From CAZCBN01 sp964496975 (GTDB lineage: Bacteria; Planctomycetota; Phycisphaerae; Phycisphaerales; UBA1924): DNA of 19,502 nt. A program made the position numbers and the translations under genes. The notes beneath the pieces are model-generated. The model ran no database searches, had not been told where the DNA came from, and saw only the letters and a list, made by a program, of their open reading frames with translations. Shown piece by piece: positions 6,741 through 14,077 of the stretch. Numbering within the stretch: the stretch's first letter is position 1; every line of letters begins with the position of its first letter. The stretch lies in contig CAZCBN010000056.1 in NCBI GenBank assembly GCA_964496975.1, positions 1 to 19,502 on the forward strand, written 5' to 3'.

Positions 6741-8018
6741 GTGGCGGTGCTCTGCGTCATCATCGGGCTTGCGGCGGCGTTGACGAGCGTTGTGGCGTGC
6801 GCGGTGGTGCTGCGTGTGAGCCGGCGGGCGGGTGCGTTTGACACGGCGCCGATGCCGGGGCAGTTCAAGGAAGCGGCGCGGCGCGTGCCGAACACCGGGG
6901 GCATCGGCCTGGTGGCGGGCGTGGTGGTGCCGTTGCTGGCGGGGGCGGGGCTCGTGGCGGGCGGGGCGCTGGGGGGAGACGGCGCGAGCGCGGGGGCGGG
7001 CTCGGGCGGTGTGTGGGCGACGGCGGCGGCGCACGCCGATGGGCTCCGCGGGTCGCTGCCGCTGCTGGGGCTTTTGGTGGGGTGCGTGCTGGGGGTGCAC
7101 GGGCTTGGTCTGGTGGACGACCGGCGGCCGCTGGGGCCTTGGCTCAAGCTTGTGCTGCTGCTGTGCCCGCCGCTGGTGCTGGCGACGCTCGGGGAGACGC
7201 GGCTGCTGGAACTGCTGGACGGGGCGGCGGGCGGGGCGTGGCTCAGCGTGGGCGTGACGGCGGCGTGGTTTCTCGCCGTGACGAACGCGATGAACTTCAT
7301 CGACAACATGGACGGGGCGAGCGCGGGGGTGGGGGCGATCGCGTCGGCGGCGCTGCTCGCGGCGGCGGCGGTGGGCGGGCAGTGGTTCGTCGCGTGGCTC
7401 GCGGCGGCGACGTGCGGGGCGTGCCTGGGGTTTTTGGTGTGGAACTTTCCCAGGGCGCGGCTCTTTATGGGCGACGGGGGGTCGCTTGTGCTCGGGCTGC
7501 TGCTGGCGTTTTTGTCGGTGCGGCTGACGTACACCGGGCGCGGGCCGACGGGGGCGGAGATCGGGACGCGGTGGTGGGCGGTGCTGGCGCCGGTGGTGGT
7601 GCTGGCGGTGCCGCTGTACGACATGCTGTCGGTGACGCTGATGCGGGTGCGGCAGGGGCGGAGCCCGATGCTGGGCGACCTGCAGCACCTGTCGCACCGG
7701 CTTGTGAAGCGGGGGCTGAGCCGGCGCGACGCGGTGCTGGTGCTGTGGGGGCTGACGGCGGCGACGGCGGTGAGCGGGGTGTCGCTGGGGTCGCTCGCGG
7801 CGTGGCAGGCGGTGCTGGTGCTGGGGCAGGTGGGCGTGCTGCTGGGGGTGCTTGCGCTGCTTGAGTTCGGCAGCTCGCCCCCGGGGGCGCGGCCCGACAC
7901 GCTTGAGACGGGCGTCTCGGCGGCGCGGGAGCGTGCGCGGGCGGACGGCGCGGCAACGCTTGGCGAACGGGCAGCCGACAACGACGCCGCGGGGTTGGAG
8001 AGGGGGCGGCGTGGCTGA
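6741..8018 (+). CDS. Polyprenyl-phosphate sugar-1-phosphate transferase, WecA/TagO/MraY superfamily
   Basis: It probably transfers a sugar-1-phosphate from a UDP-sugar to undecaprenyl phosphate at the inner membrane, starting a lipid-linked glycan. The 425-residue multi-spanning product carries the superfamily motifs: RVPNTGGIG near residue 48, GLVDD (D126 and D127), NAMNFIDNMDG (182-192, with D188 and D191), NFPRARLFMGDGGS (235-248), PLYD, and the cytoplasmic GDLQHLSHRL motif (H316, H319). That last motif resembles the histidine motif of WecA/TagO enzymes rather than MraY. The GTG at 6741 lies 9 bp after the previous stop; the ribosome-binding site is weak. It overlaps the O-antigen ligase gene, which supports a role in surface polysaccharide synthesis. 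The sugar cannot be told. The last about 50 residues are low-complexity and likely cytoplasmic. Confidence 0.88.
   Translation: MAVLCVIIGLAAALTSVVACAVVLRVSRRAGAFDTAPMPGQFKEAARRVPNTGGIGLVAGVVVPLLAGAGLVAGGALGGDGASAGAGSGGVWATAAAHADGLRGSLPLLGLLVGCVLGVHGLGLVDDRRPLGPWLKLVLLLCPPLVLATLGETRLLELLDGAAGGAWLSVGVTAAWFLAVTNAMNFIDNMDGASAGVGAIASAALLAAAAVGGQWFVAWLAAATCGACLGFLVWNFPRARLFMGDGGSLVLGLLLAFLSVRLTYTGRGPTGAEIGTRWWAVLAPVVVLAVPLYDMLSVTLMRVRQGRSPMLGDLQHLSHRLVKRGLSRRDAVLVLWGLTAATAVSGVSLGSLAAWQAVLVLGQVGVLLGVLALLEFGSSPPGARPDTLETGVSAARERARADGAATLGERAADNDAAGLERGRRG
7733..7763 (+). repeat. 31-bp exact direct repeat, copy 1 (in the WecA-like gene)
   Basis: This 31-nt stretch is identical to 8421-8451, and the two copies diverge immediately on both sides. 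It encodes VLVLWGLTAA in both genes. The second copy starts exactly where the adapter-like sequence ends, so the repeat may have helped to create an assembly misjoin. Confidence 0.8.
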
Positions 8019-10740
8019 GGCGCTCGGTGAGCGGGCGGGCGGCGCGGGGGCGGCGTGGCTGGCGCGGGGGTGCGCCGGCGTGGTCGCGCTCGTTGCGGCG
8101 GTGCAGTCCATGGTGACGCGGGAGGCGATGCCCGGGTGGGAGGCCGACCCGTTTGTGGACGCTGGAGCGCTGGTGCGGACGGGGCTTTCGCCTTCGGCGT
8201 GGATGGCGCTGGACGTGGCGGTGCTGCTGGCGGCGGCGGCGGGGCTGGTGTCGGGGGCGCTGGCGCGGCGCGCCGTAGGCGTGGTTGGGCCGGGGCTGTG
8301 GCTGGTCGGGGCGGCGGCGCTCGCGTGGCGCTGGGCGGGGGGCGGGGGCGGGGCTGCCGCGGGCCTTGAGNNNNNNNNNNCGGTACCGGCTCGTGGGCTC
8401 GGAGATGTGTATAAGGGGCAGGTGCTGGTGCTGTGGGGGCTGACGGCGGCGGTGGCGGCGGCGGTGGGCGTGCACGCGGCGTCGCACGACGCGTTGTCGC
8501 GGCGGGTGCTGCGGGCGACGCTGCTGGGGCTCGTGGGCGTGCTGGTGGCGCGGGGCGTGCACCAGGTGCTGGTCGAGCACCCGTTGACGGTGCGCGCGTT
8601 TGAGCGCAACCCGCTGGAGGCGTACGCGGCCCGTGGGTGGACACCCGGCTCGACGCAGGCGGAGCTGTACCGGCGGCGGCTTGTGCAGGCCGAGGCGACG
8701 GGGTGGTACGGCCTCTCCAACGTGTTCGCGACGGTGAGCGCGATGGGCGGGGCGATGCTGCTGACGCTCGCGGCGGGGCGGCTTCGCCGCGCGTTGGGGG
8801 AAGGGCCGGCGCGGCGCGGAGGGACGGGGATTCGGCCCGCGCTCGCGACGGCGGGCCGGGCGGCGCTGGGGGCGGCGCTGGCGGCGATGGACGTGTGGCT
8901 TTCGCGGTCGGCGGGCGGCATGGGGGCGTTGCTGCTGGCGAGCGCGGCGGGCGTGGCGGCGGTGTGGCTTGGGCCGGGCGCGGGGGCGCCGGCGGTGCGG
9001 CCGAGGCCGGCGTGGGCGCGGGTGGCGCTGCGCTGGGCGCCGCTTGCGTTGCCGGCGGCGGTGCTGGGCGGCGTGGTGCTGCGCGGGATGCTCGGGGCGG
9101 CGTGGCCCAGCGACGAGCGGCCCGAGTTGAGCCTGCTGTTTCGGGCGTTTTATGTCGATACGGCGTGGCGGGTGTGGCTGGAGCGGCCGCTGCTGGGCGT
9201 GGGGCCGGACGGGTTTCAGGCGGCGTACGCGCTGGCGAAGCCGGCGCTGAGCCCCGAGAACGTGATGAGCCCGCACAGCGTGGCGCTCGATTGGCTGAGC
9301 CGCGTGGGCGTGGGCGGGGCGGCGTGGATCGGTGTGCTCGCGTGGCTCGCGTGGCGCTGCGGCGGGGCGCTCGCCGGCGCGGGCGGGGGCGGGACCTCGA
9401 CGGCCTTGGACGGCGGCGAGGCCCCGGACGAGGCGGGGCGTGACGGCGAAGCGAGCGGGCTTGGCGCGTGGCTCCGCAGGCCGGGCGTTGCGTGGGTTGT
9501 GCTGACGGCGCTGGCGGGGACGCTGGTGTCGGCGCGGGTGGAGCAGGCCGCGGCGACGCCCGAGTCGGCGCTGATGCGGCTGGTGGGGCTGGGGCTTTGG
9601 GTGTGGCTTGGCGGCATGGTGCTGCACGCGTCGCGGCGTCGCGGGCTTGGCGCGTTGGTGCGGGCGGCGACGGCGGCGGGGGCGGTGGCGTTTGTGGTGC
9701 ATGCGCAGATTGAGATGACGCCGGTGTGGCCCGGGGCGATGCTGGTCGGGTTTGCGTGGCTGGGTGTTGCGTGTGGGCCGCCGGGAGAGGCTCGCGGGGG
9801 TGCGGAGCCGTCGGGCCGGGTTGGGCGGGGCATGGCGATGCTGGCGGCGGCGGGGGCGGCGGCGGGGGCTGTGGGGCTCGCGGGGCTTGGCGCGCGATCG
9901 GCCCTTGCGATGGGGGTGTGGGAGGGACGGCTTGCGGAGGCGGCCGAAGCCGTGCGGGCGTGGGCCGACGTGCGGGCGGAGGCGGCGCGGAGCGGCGGGG
10001 CGGGCATGATTGGCGGGACGGGCGTGATGTCTTCGGCGGAGGCGGCGGCCCTGTCGCGGCGGGCAGAGGCGGCGGTCGCGGCGCTGGGCGTTGACTTGCC
10101 GGTACGCGGGGCGGACGCGGGGTGGGGGCTGGAGTTTGCGGCGCGGGCCGCGGCGGCGGAACGGCTCGGCCTGGCGGCGGCGGCGCGGCCCGGGCACCGC
10201 AAGACGGCGCTTGCGTGGTCGCGCGAGCTGCTGTCGCAGGCGCGGCTGTTGGCGGCCGGGGACAGGCCCGGCGGGTTTCAGGGGGCCGATCGGGAGGCGG
10301 CGCAAGCGGCGGCGCTGCGGCTCGCGGGGGCGGCGGTGGAGGTGGCGCACGAGACGGCGTCTGTGCACCGACCGGAGTTGAGCGCGTCGTGGGGGTGGCT
10401 TGCGACGGTGCAGCAGGCGAAGCGTGCGCTCGACGCGGAGCTGTCTGGGGCGGGGGCGGTTTCGCCGCCGGGGGCGGCGGAGCGGGCGGCGCTTGGACGG
10501 GCGGCGGAGCTTGACCCGCACTCGGCGGCGGCCGCGCTTCGCGCGATGCGGGCGGCCGCGGCGGCGGGCGACGCGGGGGCGGCCCGAGGGTGGGCGGAGC
10601 GGGCGCTGCGGGCGCACGGGCAGGCCCGGCTCGACCCGTTGACGCAGCTTGGCGACGCGGAGGTGCGGGAGGCGGAGGGCGCTCTGGGGGACGGGGAGGG
10701 CGCGGCGGCGGGGGCTCGGAGGAACCCGGACGATTCGTGA
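8011..10740 (+). CDS. O-antigen ligase / Wzy-like membrane protein with Ala-rich periplasmic tail; model broken by assembly gap and adapter
   Basis: The hydrophobic N-terminal two thirds contain many transmembrane segments. The block WLERPLLGVGPDGFQAAYA, followed by NVMSPHSVALDWLSRVGVGG (about 9175-9320), is the hallmark loop of O-antigen ligase/polymerase proteins (Wzy_C/WaaL), with the conserved His. FERNPLEAYAARGWTPGS and YGLSNVF upstream look like the planctomycete version of the family. After the last membrane helix (about 9830-9900) comes an Ala-rich helical tail of about 270 residues with one TPR-like unit (ELDPHSAAAALRAM...). The GTG at 8011 has a GGAGAGGGGG ribosome-binding site and overlaps the previous stop. 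Codons 8371-8421 are 10 Ns plus an adapter-like sequence, so the VPARGLGDVYKGQ peptide is an artefact and real sequence is missing or disordered there. The biochemical role, ligation or polymerisation, is not resolved. Confidence 0.8.
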   Translation: MAEALGERAGGAGAAWLARGCAGVVALVAAVQSMVTREAMPGWEADPFVDAGALVRTGLSPSAWMALDVAVLLAAAAGLVSGALARRAVGVVGPGLWLVGAAALAWRWAGGGGGAAAGLEXXXXVPARGLGDVYKGQVLVLWGLTAAVAAAVGVHAASHDALSRRVLRATLLGLVGVLVARGVHQVLVEHPLTVRAFERNPLEAYAARGWTPGSTQAELYRRRLVQAEATGWYGLSNVFATVSAMGGAMLLTLAAGRLRRALGEGPARRGGTGIRPALATAGRAALGAALAAMDVWLSRSAGGMGALLLASAAGVAAVWLGPGAGAPAVRPRPAWARVALRWAPLALPAAVLGGVVLRGMLGAAWPSDERPELSLLFRAFYVDTAWRVWLERPLLGVGPDGFQAAYALAKPALSPENVMSPHSVALDWLSRVGVGGAAWIGVLAWLAWRCGGALAGAGGGGTSTALDGGEAPDEAGRDGEASGLGAWLRRPGVAWVVLTALAGTLVSARVEQAAATPESALMRLVGLGLWVWLGGMVLHASRRRGLGALVRAATAAGAVAFVVHAQIEMTPVWPGAMLVGFAWLGVACGPPGEARGGAEPSGRVGRGMAMLAAAGAAAGAVGLAGLGARSALAMGVWEGRLAEAAEAVRAWADVRAEAARSGGAGMIGGTGVMSSAEAAALSRRAEAAVAALGVDLPVRGADAGWGLEFAARAAAAERLGLAAAARPGHRKTALAWSRELLSQARLLAAGDRPGGFQGADREAAQAAALRLAGAAVEVAHETASVHRPELSASWGWLATVQQAKRALDAELSGAGAVSPPGAAERAALGRAAELDPHSAAAALRAMRAAAAAGDAGAARGWAERALRAHGQARLDPLTQLGDAEVREAEGALGDGEGAAAGARRNPDDS
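8371..8380. other. Assembly gap (10 N)
   Basis: Ten Ns interrupt the O-antigen ligase gene. A 10-N run is a common fixed scaffolding filler, so the true distance is unknown. Adapter-like sequence follows 7 bp later. Confidence 0.97.
8388..8421 (+). other. Illumina Nextera (Tn5) adapter-like contamination
   Basis: These 34 bases match, at 31 positions by my alignment, the Nextera read-2 transposase adapter, whose 3' part is the 19-bp Tn5 mosaic end. The three differences are at the second base and at two A-to-G positions in the final octamer (AGGGGCAG instead of AGAGACAG). Its translation GDVYKGQ resembles the GDVYKRQ peptide often seen at ends of contaminated metagenomic proteins. It is not genomic. 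Confidence 0.93.
8421..8451 (+). repeat. 31-bp exact direct repeat, copy 2 (just after the adapter)
   Basis: This stretch is identical to 7733-7763 in the preceding gene and starts on the final base of the adapter-like sequence. It reads in frame into the rest of the O-antigen ligase protein. Confidence 0.8.
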
Positions 10741-10805
10741 AGAACGTGTCAAGGAACGCGTCGCGACGTGGGCATTGGCGGCGGTGTGGGGGCGGGCTGC
10801 ATGCC

Positions 10806-10833
10806 TTGATTCAGGTCTGGGTCCCGCTAGCAT
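10806..10833 (+). promoter_or_regulatory. Candidate sigma70-type promoter upstream of the repeat array and fusA
   Basis: TTGATT (10806-10811) and TAGCAT (10828-10833) are separated by 16 bp. Each matches the consensus hexamer at four of six positions, and this is one of the few less GC-rich spots in the region. fusA begins about 0.9 kb downstream (plus unknown gap length), so this could serve a transcript within the repeat region instead. Confidence 0.35.
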
Positions 10834-10932
10834 CCGCGGGACGCTGCGCGCGGCGTGCGGGTCGGGCGTTGGACCGGGGGCGATGGTGCCCGGCGGGTCC
10901 GGTGTCGGCGGTTGCGGCGGGCGCGGAAGCGT

Positions 10933-10964
10933 GCGGCGGTGCGAACCAGCGGCGGTGCGAACCA
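10933..10964 (+). repeat. 16-bp perfect tandem duplication
   Basis: GCGGCGGTGCGAACCA occurs at 10933-10948 and again at 10949-10964, directly adjacent. The last A is the first base of an ATG that opens the doubtful small reading frame at 10964. Confidence 0.85.
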
Positions 10965-11350
10965 TGAGCGACGAGAGCGAATCTGAAGGCGACTCGCCTC
11001 GGGGGCCAAGCCCGACGCGGGCCCGGCGTGGGCCTATCCGGGCTGCGCTGGGGCCTATCCGGGCTGCGCTGGGGCCTATCCGGGCTGCGCTGGGGCCTAT
11101 CCGGGNNNNNNNNNNNNNNNNNNNNNNNNNNNNNNNNNNNNNNNNNNNNNNNNNNNNNNNNNNNNNNNNNNNNNNNNNNNNNNNNNNNNNNNNNNNNNNN
11201 NNNNNCTGCGCTGGGGCCTGTCCGGCCGGCGCGGGGGCCCGTTCGGGCCGAACAGTGAGATCCGCCGGGGTGCTGGCGGTGCCTTGCGGTTCGGGGACGG
11301 AACGGGCGGCACGCGGGCGGGCCGGCCCCACCGATCGGCCGGCGGGCTGA
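10964..11350 (+). CDS. Doubtful small reading frame spanning the 21-bp repeats and the gap
   Basis: An ATG at 10964 opens a frame starting MSDESESEGDSPRGPSP. The polar, acidic start looks more like a real protein N-terminus than most spurious frames here. It then runs into heptapeptide repeats (GPIRAAL) and, after the 100-N gap, an Ala/Arg/Gly-rich end with a TGA at 11348-11350. No ribosome-binding site is visible, I know no homologue, and the frame across the gap is only nominal. The 21-bp period keeps any frame open, so openness is no evidence. I list it only as a possibility. Confidence 0.15.
   Translation: MSDESESEGDSPRGPSPTRARRGPIRAALGPIRAALGPIRAALGPIRXXXXXXXXXXXXXXXXXXXXXXXXXXXXXXXXXXCAGACPAGAGARSGRTVRSAGVLAVPCGSGTERAARGRAGPTDRPAG
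11031..11214 (+). repeat. 21-bp tandem repeat array, interrupted by an assembly gap
   Basis: The unit GGCCTATCCGGGCTGCGCTGG is repeated exactly at 11031-11051, 11052-11072 and 11073-11093. A fourth copy begins at 11094 and breaks off at the N run at 11105. After the gap the end of a unit (CTGCGCTGG, 11206-11214) appears, followed by a diverged copy at 11215-11235. The array is therefore continuous through the gap, and its true copy number is unknown. There are no unique spacers, so it is a minisatellite and not a CRISPR array. Confidence 0.9.
11106..11205. other. Assembly gap (100 N) inside the 21-bp array
   Basis: Exactly 100 Ns, a conventional unknown-length filler, lie between two partial repeat units. 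Repeat collapse is the likely cause. Confidence 0.97.
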
Positions 11351-11375
11351 CCGGGTGGACCGGTTGGACCGGCTG
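11349..11375 (+). repeat. 9-bp tandem repeat, three copies
   Basis: The unit GACCGGNTG occurs three times in a row (11349-11357, 11358-11366, 11367-11375), differing only at the seventh base (G, T, C). Confidence 0.8.
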
Positions 11376-11466
11376 GTGACGGGCGTCGGGTTCGCTGGAT
11401 CGCGGCTTCTTGTTTACGACTGACGTTGGGTTTGGCCGGGGATTCGGCCGGCGGTCCGGTCAGTAG

Positions 11467-11490
11467 TTTGGTCGGCGGTTTGGTCGGCGG
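11467..11490 (+). repeat. 12-bp perfect tandem duplication
   Basis: TTTGGTCGGCGG occurs at 11467-11478 and 11479-11490. Related GGTC/CGG words flank it on both sides. Confidence 0.8.
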
Positions 11491-11725
11491 CTGGAGCGGC
11501 CTTCGACCCCTGCTCGGCGGTCGCGGAGCACGGGCTCGGGAGGATCGGGTGAGAGGAGCCGGGAGAGTCTGGAGACGGGCGGGGGAGCGCGAAGGGGAAG
11601 AGCAACGATTGCGGGGCGTGTTCCCGGGGGCGGTTGCCCGACCGGGTGTTTGAGTGGGACGTGACGAGTGAGACGGGCAGCCGGGACAACGGCGATTTCG
11701 CGGGGACGCGAGTAAGGACAGAGCC

Positions 11726-13843
11726 ATGGCGACGGACCTGAGCCACATCCGCAACATCGGGATTTGTGCCCACATCGACGCGGGCAAGACGACGGTGTCG
11801 GAGCGCATCCTGTACTACACGGGCAAGAACTACAAGATCGGCGAGGTGCACGAGGGCACGGCGACGATGGACTTCCTGCAGGAAGAGCAGGAGCGTGGCA
11901 TCACGATCCAGTCGGCCGCGACGACGTGCCCCTGGGTGTACAAGGGCCAGGAGTACAAGATCAACCTGATCGACACGCCCGGGCACGTGGACTTCACGAT
12001 CGAGGTGGAGCGGTCGCTGCGCGTGCTGGACGGCGCGGTGGCGGTGTTCGACGGCAAGGAAGGCGTCGAGGCGCAGAGCGAGACGGTGTGGCGCCAGGCG
12101 GACCGGTACCGGGTGCCGCGTCTGTGCTTCATCAACAAGATGGACAAGCTGGGCGCCGACTTTGAGTTCAGCTTCAACTCGATCATCAAGCGGCTCGGGG
12201 CGAACCCGATCCCGCTGCAGTACCCGCTGGGGATCGGGGCGACGTTCCAGGGCATCATCGACCTGTTCGGGATGAAGGCGTACTACTTCGACCCCTCGGA
12301 CCAGGGCGCGACGGTGACGGAGAAGGAGATCCCCGAGGACCTGAAGGAGAAGGCGGCGGAGTGGCGTCACATGATGGTCGAGAAGGCCGTCGAGCTGGAC
12401 GACGCCCTGATGGAGAAGTACCTGACGGACGAGAACTCGATCACGGTCGAGGAGCTGAAGGCGGCGATCCGGAAGGGGACGGTGACGCGGAAGTGCAACC
12501 CCGTGCTGTGCGGGGCGGCGCTGAAGAACGTCGGCGTGCAGAAGCTGCTGGACGCGGTCATCGAGCTGCTGCCCAACCCGCAGGAGGTCGAGGAGGTCCA
12601 GGGCCTTGACCCGAAGGACCCGGAGAAGAAGATCAGCCGGCCGCACGACGAGGGCGCGCCGTTCAGCGCTCTTGTGTTCAAGGTTGTGAGCGACACGCAC
12701 GGCGACCTGACGTACTGCCGCGTGTACTCCGGCAAGATCGCGAAGGGGACGCGCCTGCTGAACCCGGTGAACGGGAAGCGCGAGATCGCGAGCCGCATCT
12801 TCGAGATGCACGCGCAGAACCGGATCCCGCTGGACGACGTGGGCGCGGGCAACATCGTGGCGCTGGTGGGCATCAAGGACAGCATCACGGGCGACACGCT
12901 GTGCGACCCTGAGAAGCCGATCGTGCTGGAGCGGATGGTGTTCCCCGAGCCGGTGATCAGCATGTCGATCGAGCCCAAGACGGCCGACGACAAGAAGAAG
13001 CTGACGGACGCGCTGATCACGATCCGCCGCGAGGACCCGAGCTTCCGCAGCGAGTTCAACGAGGAGACGGGGCAGACGATCATCTCGGGCATGGGCGAGC
13101 TGCACCTTGAGATCATCAAGAACAAGATCGTCCGCGACATGAAGGTGAACGTGGAGGTGGGCAAGCCCCGCGTGTCGTACCGCGAGGCGATCCAGGGCCA
13201 GGCGCTGAACGTGCGCGGCCTCTTCAAGAAGCAGACGGGCGGCCGCGGCCAGTTCGGCGACTGCACCATCAACCTCTACCCCTACAGCGAGGAGCAGGCG
13301 AAGGCGGACGGCATCACGATGAAGAACAGCGTCGCCTTCGTGAACAAGGTGGTCGGCGGCTCGATCCCCAAGGAGTTCATCCCGGCGTGCGAGGCGGGCA
13401 TCCGCCAGACGGCGGCGGGCGGCGTGTCGGCGGGGTACCCGCTGATCAACATCAAGGTGGAGCTCGTCGAGGGCTCGTACCACGACGTGGACTCGAGCCA
13501 GGTGGCGTTCGAGCAGGCGGCGCGGCTCGCGCTGAAGGAAGCCGTGGCGAAGGCGAAGAGCGTGCTGCTCGAGCCGATCATGAAGGTCGTGGTGACGACG
13601 CCGGACGAGTACTTCGGCAACATCACGGGCGACCTGTCGAGCCGCCGCGGGATGATCCTGGAGCAGGAGGACCGGGGCATCGTGAAGCTGATCACGGCGG
13701 AGGTGCCGCTGAGCGAGATGTTCGGGTACACGACGGTGATCCGCGGGCTGTCGCAGGGTCGTGCGAGCAGCGTGATGGAGTTTGCCCGGTACGCGCCGAT
13801 GCCGCCGAACCTGATGAAGGAAGTGATCGAGGCCGGGGCCTGA
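11726..13843 (+). CDS. fusA: Elongation factor G
   Basis: EF-G is the GTPase that drives ribosomal translocation and, with RRF, recycling. The 705-residue product has the full set of G motifs: AHIDAGKTT (15-23), RGITI (57-61), DTPGHVDF (83-90, with catalytic His87) and NKMD (137-140). Domain II, III and V segments follow (GMGELHLEI; LSSRRGMI). The domain IV tip keeps GSYHDVDSS, needed for translocation, so this looks like a functional translocase and not a resistance paralogue. The ATG is supported by an AAGGA ribosome-binding site 7 nt upstream. Codon choice visibly favours C-ending codons (AAC, ATC, GAC) compared with the GGG/GCG-heavy neighbours, as expected for a highly expressed gene. 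It stands alone: rpsL, rpsG and tuf are not adjacent. A strong terminator follows. Confidence 0.98.
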   Translation: MATDLSHIRNIGICAHIDAGKTTVSERILYYTGKNYKIGEVHEGTATMDFLQEEQERGITIQSAATTCPWVYKGQEYKINLIDTPGHVDFTIEVERSLRVLDGAVAVFDGKEGVEAQSETVWRQADRYRVPRLCFINKMDKLGADFEFSFNSIIKRLGANPIPLQYPLGIGATFQGIIDLFGMKAYYFDPSDQGATVTEKEIPEDLKEKAAEWRHMMVEKAVELDDALMEKYLTDENSITVEELKAAIRKGTVTRKCNPVLCGAALKNVGVQKLLDAVIELLPNPQEVEEVQGLDPKDPEKKISRPHDEGAPFSALVFKVVSDTHGDLTYCRVYSGKIAKGTRLLNPVNGKREIASRIFEMHAQNRIPLDDVGAGNIVALVGIKDSITGDTLCDPEKPIVLERMVFPEPVISMSIEPKTADDKKKLTDALITIRREDPSFRSEFNEETGQTIISGMGELHLEIIKNKIVRDMKVNVEVGKPRVSYREAIQGQALNVRGLFKKQTGGRGQFGDCTINLYPYSEEQAKADGITMKNSVAFVNKVVGGSIPKEFIPACEAGIRQTAAGGVSAGYPLINIKVELVEGSYHDVDSSQVAFEQAARLALKEAVAKAKSVLLEPIMKVVVTTPDEYFGNITGDLSSRRGMILEQEDRGIVKLITAEVPLSEMFGYTTVIRGLSQGRASSVMEFARYAPMPPNLMKEVIEAGA

Positions 13844-13933
13844 GGAAGGGCCGGACCGGTCGATCTGGTTGCCGGGGCGTGCGGCGTTTGGCGGCGCTCT
13901 TCGGCGGCTGGAAGGGTTGGTTGTGATTCCGCG

Positions 13934-13967
13934 TCGCGGCCCCCGGGTGGGGCCGCGATGTTTTTTT
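13934..13967 (+). terminator. Rho-independent terminator after fusA
   Basis: A perfect 10-bp GC-rich stem (TCGCGGCCCC at 13934-13943 with GGGGCCGCGA at 13949-13958) encloses a 5-nt loop. It is followed, after TG, by seven consecutive Ts (13961-13967). It lies about 90 bp after the fusA stop and separates fusA from the adenylate kinase gene. Confidence 0.92.
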
Positions 13968-14004
13968 GTCGCGTGCGTGCCGCGGTGCGGGGGGCAGCGG
14001 GCAC

Positions 14005-14010
14005 TAGGAT
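14005..14010 (+). promoter_or_regulatory. Possible -10 element of the adenylate kinase gene
   Basis: TAGGAT lies 67 bp before the start codon and just after the fusA terminator, where a promoter is needed. No -35 hexamer is recognisable at the expected distance. The same hexamer occurs upstream of ispH. Confidence 0.35.
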
Positions 14011-14077
14011 GAGGCGACGCGGCGCTGCCCGGCCGGTGCGACATCGGCGTGGGCGGGGCGTGCTATCGGAGCCTGCC

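Larger units (their letters stand above)
10741..11725. other. Gene-poor, repeat-rich region between the O-antigen ligase gene and fusA
   Basis: This stretch of almost 1 kb has no protein I can recognise. It holds a possible promoter (10806-10833), a 16-bp tandem duplication, a 21-bp tandem array broken by 100 Ns, a 9-bp triplicate, a 12-bp duplicate and the fusA ribosome-binding site. Reading frames are open on both strands only because of the base composition and repeat periods. No intrinsic terminator is visible after the O-antigen ligase gene; only a 10-bp palindrome at 10759-10768 without a T run. Confidence 0.7.

Noticed and set aside
8381..8425. Novel insertion peptide VPARGLGDVYKGQ in the O-antigen ligase protein
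   Set aside because: It is explained by adapter-derived sequence next to a gap.
11031..11214. CRISPR array
   Set aside because: The units abut without spacers and no cas gene is nearby; it is a minisatellite.
7465..11808. Very long open frame on the minus strand (and a similar one at 5733-8921)
   Set aside because: It is antisense to well-supported genes, crosses both assembly gaps and encodes Arg/Pro/Ala-rich text without domains. Extreme GC content leaves antisense frames open.
11414..14044. Long minus-strand open frame antisense to fusA
   Set aside because: It is a shadow of the EF-G codons. fusA has every conserved motif, and the antisense product resembles nothing known.
13958..14077. 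N-terminal extension of the adenylate kinase starting at 13958
   Set aside because: It would begin inside the fusA terminator and cross the likely promoter. The P-loop position supports the ATG at 14078.
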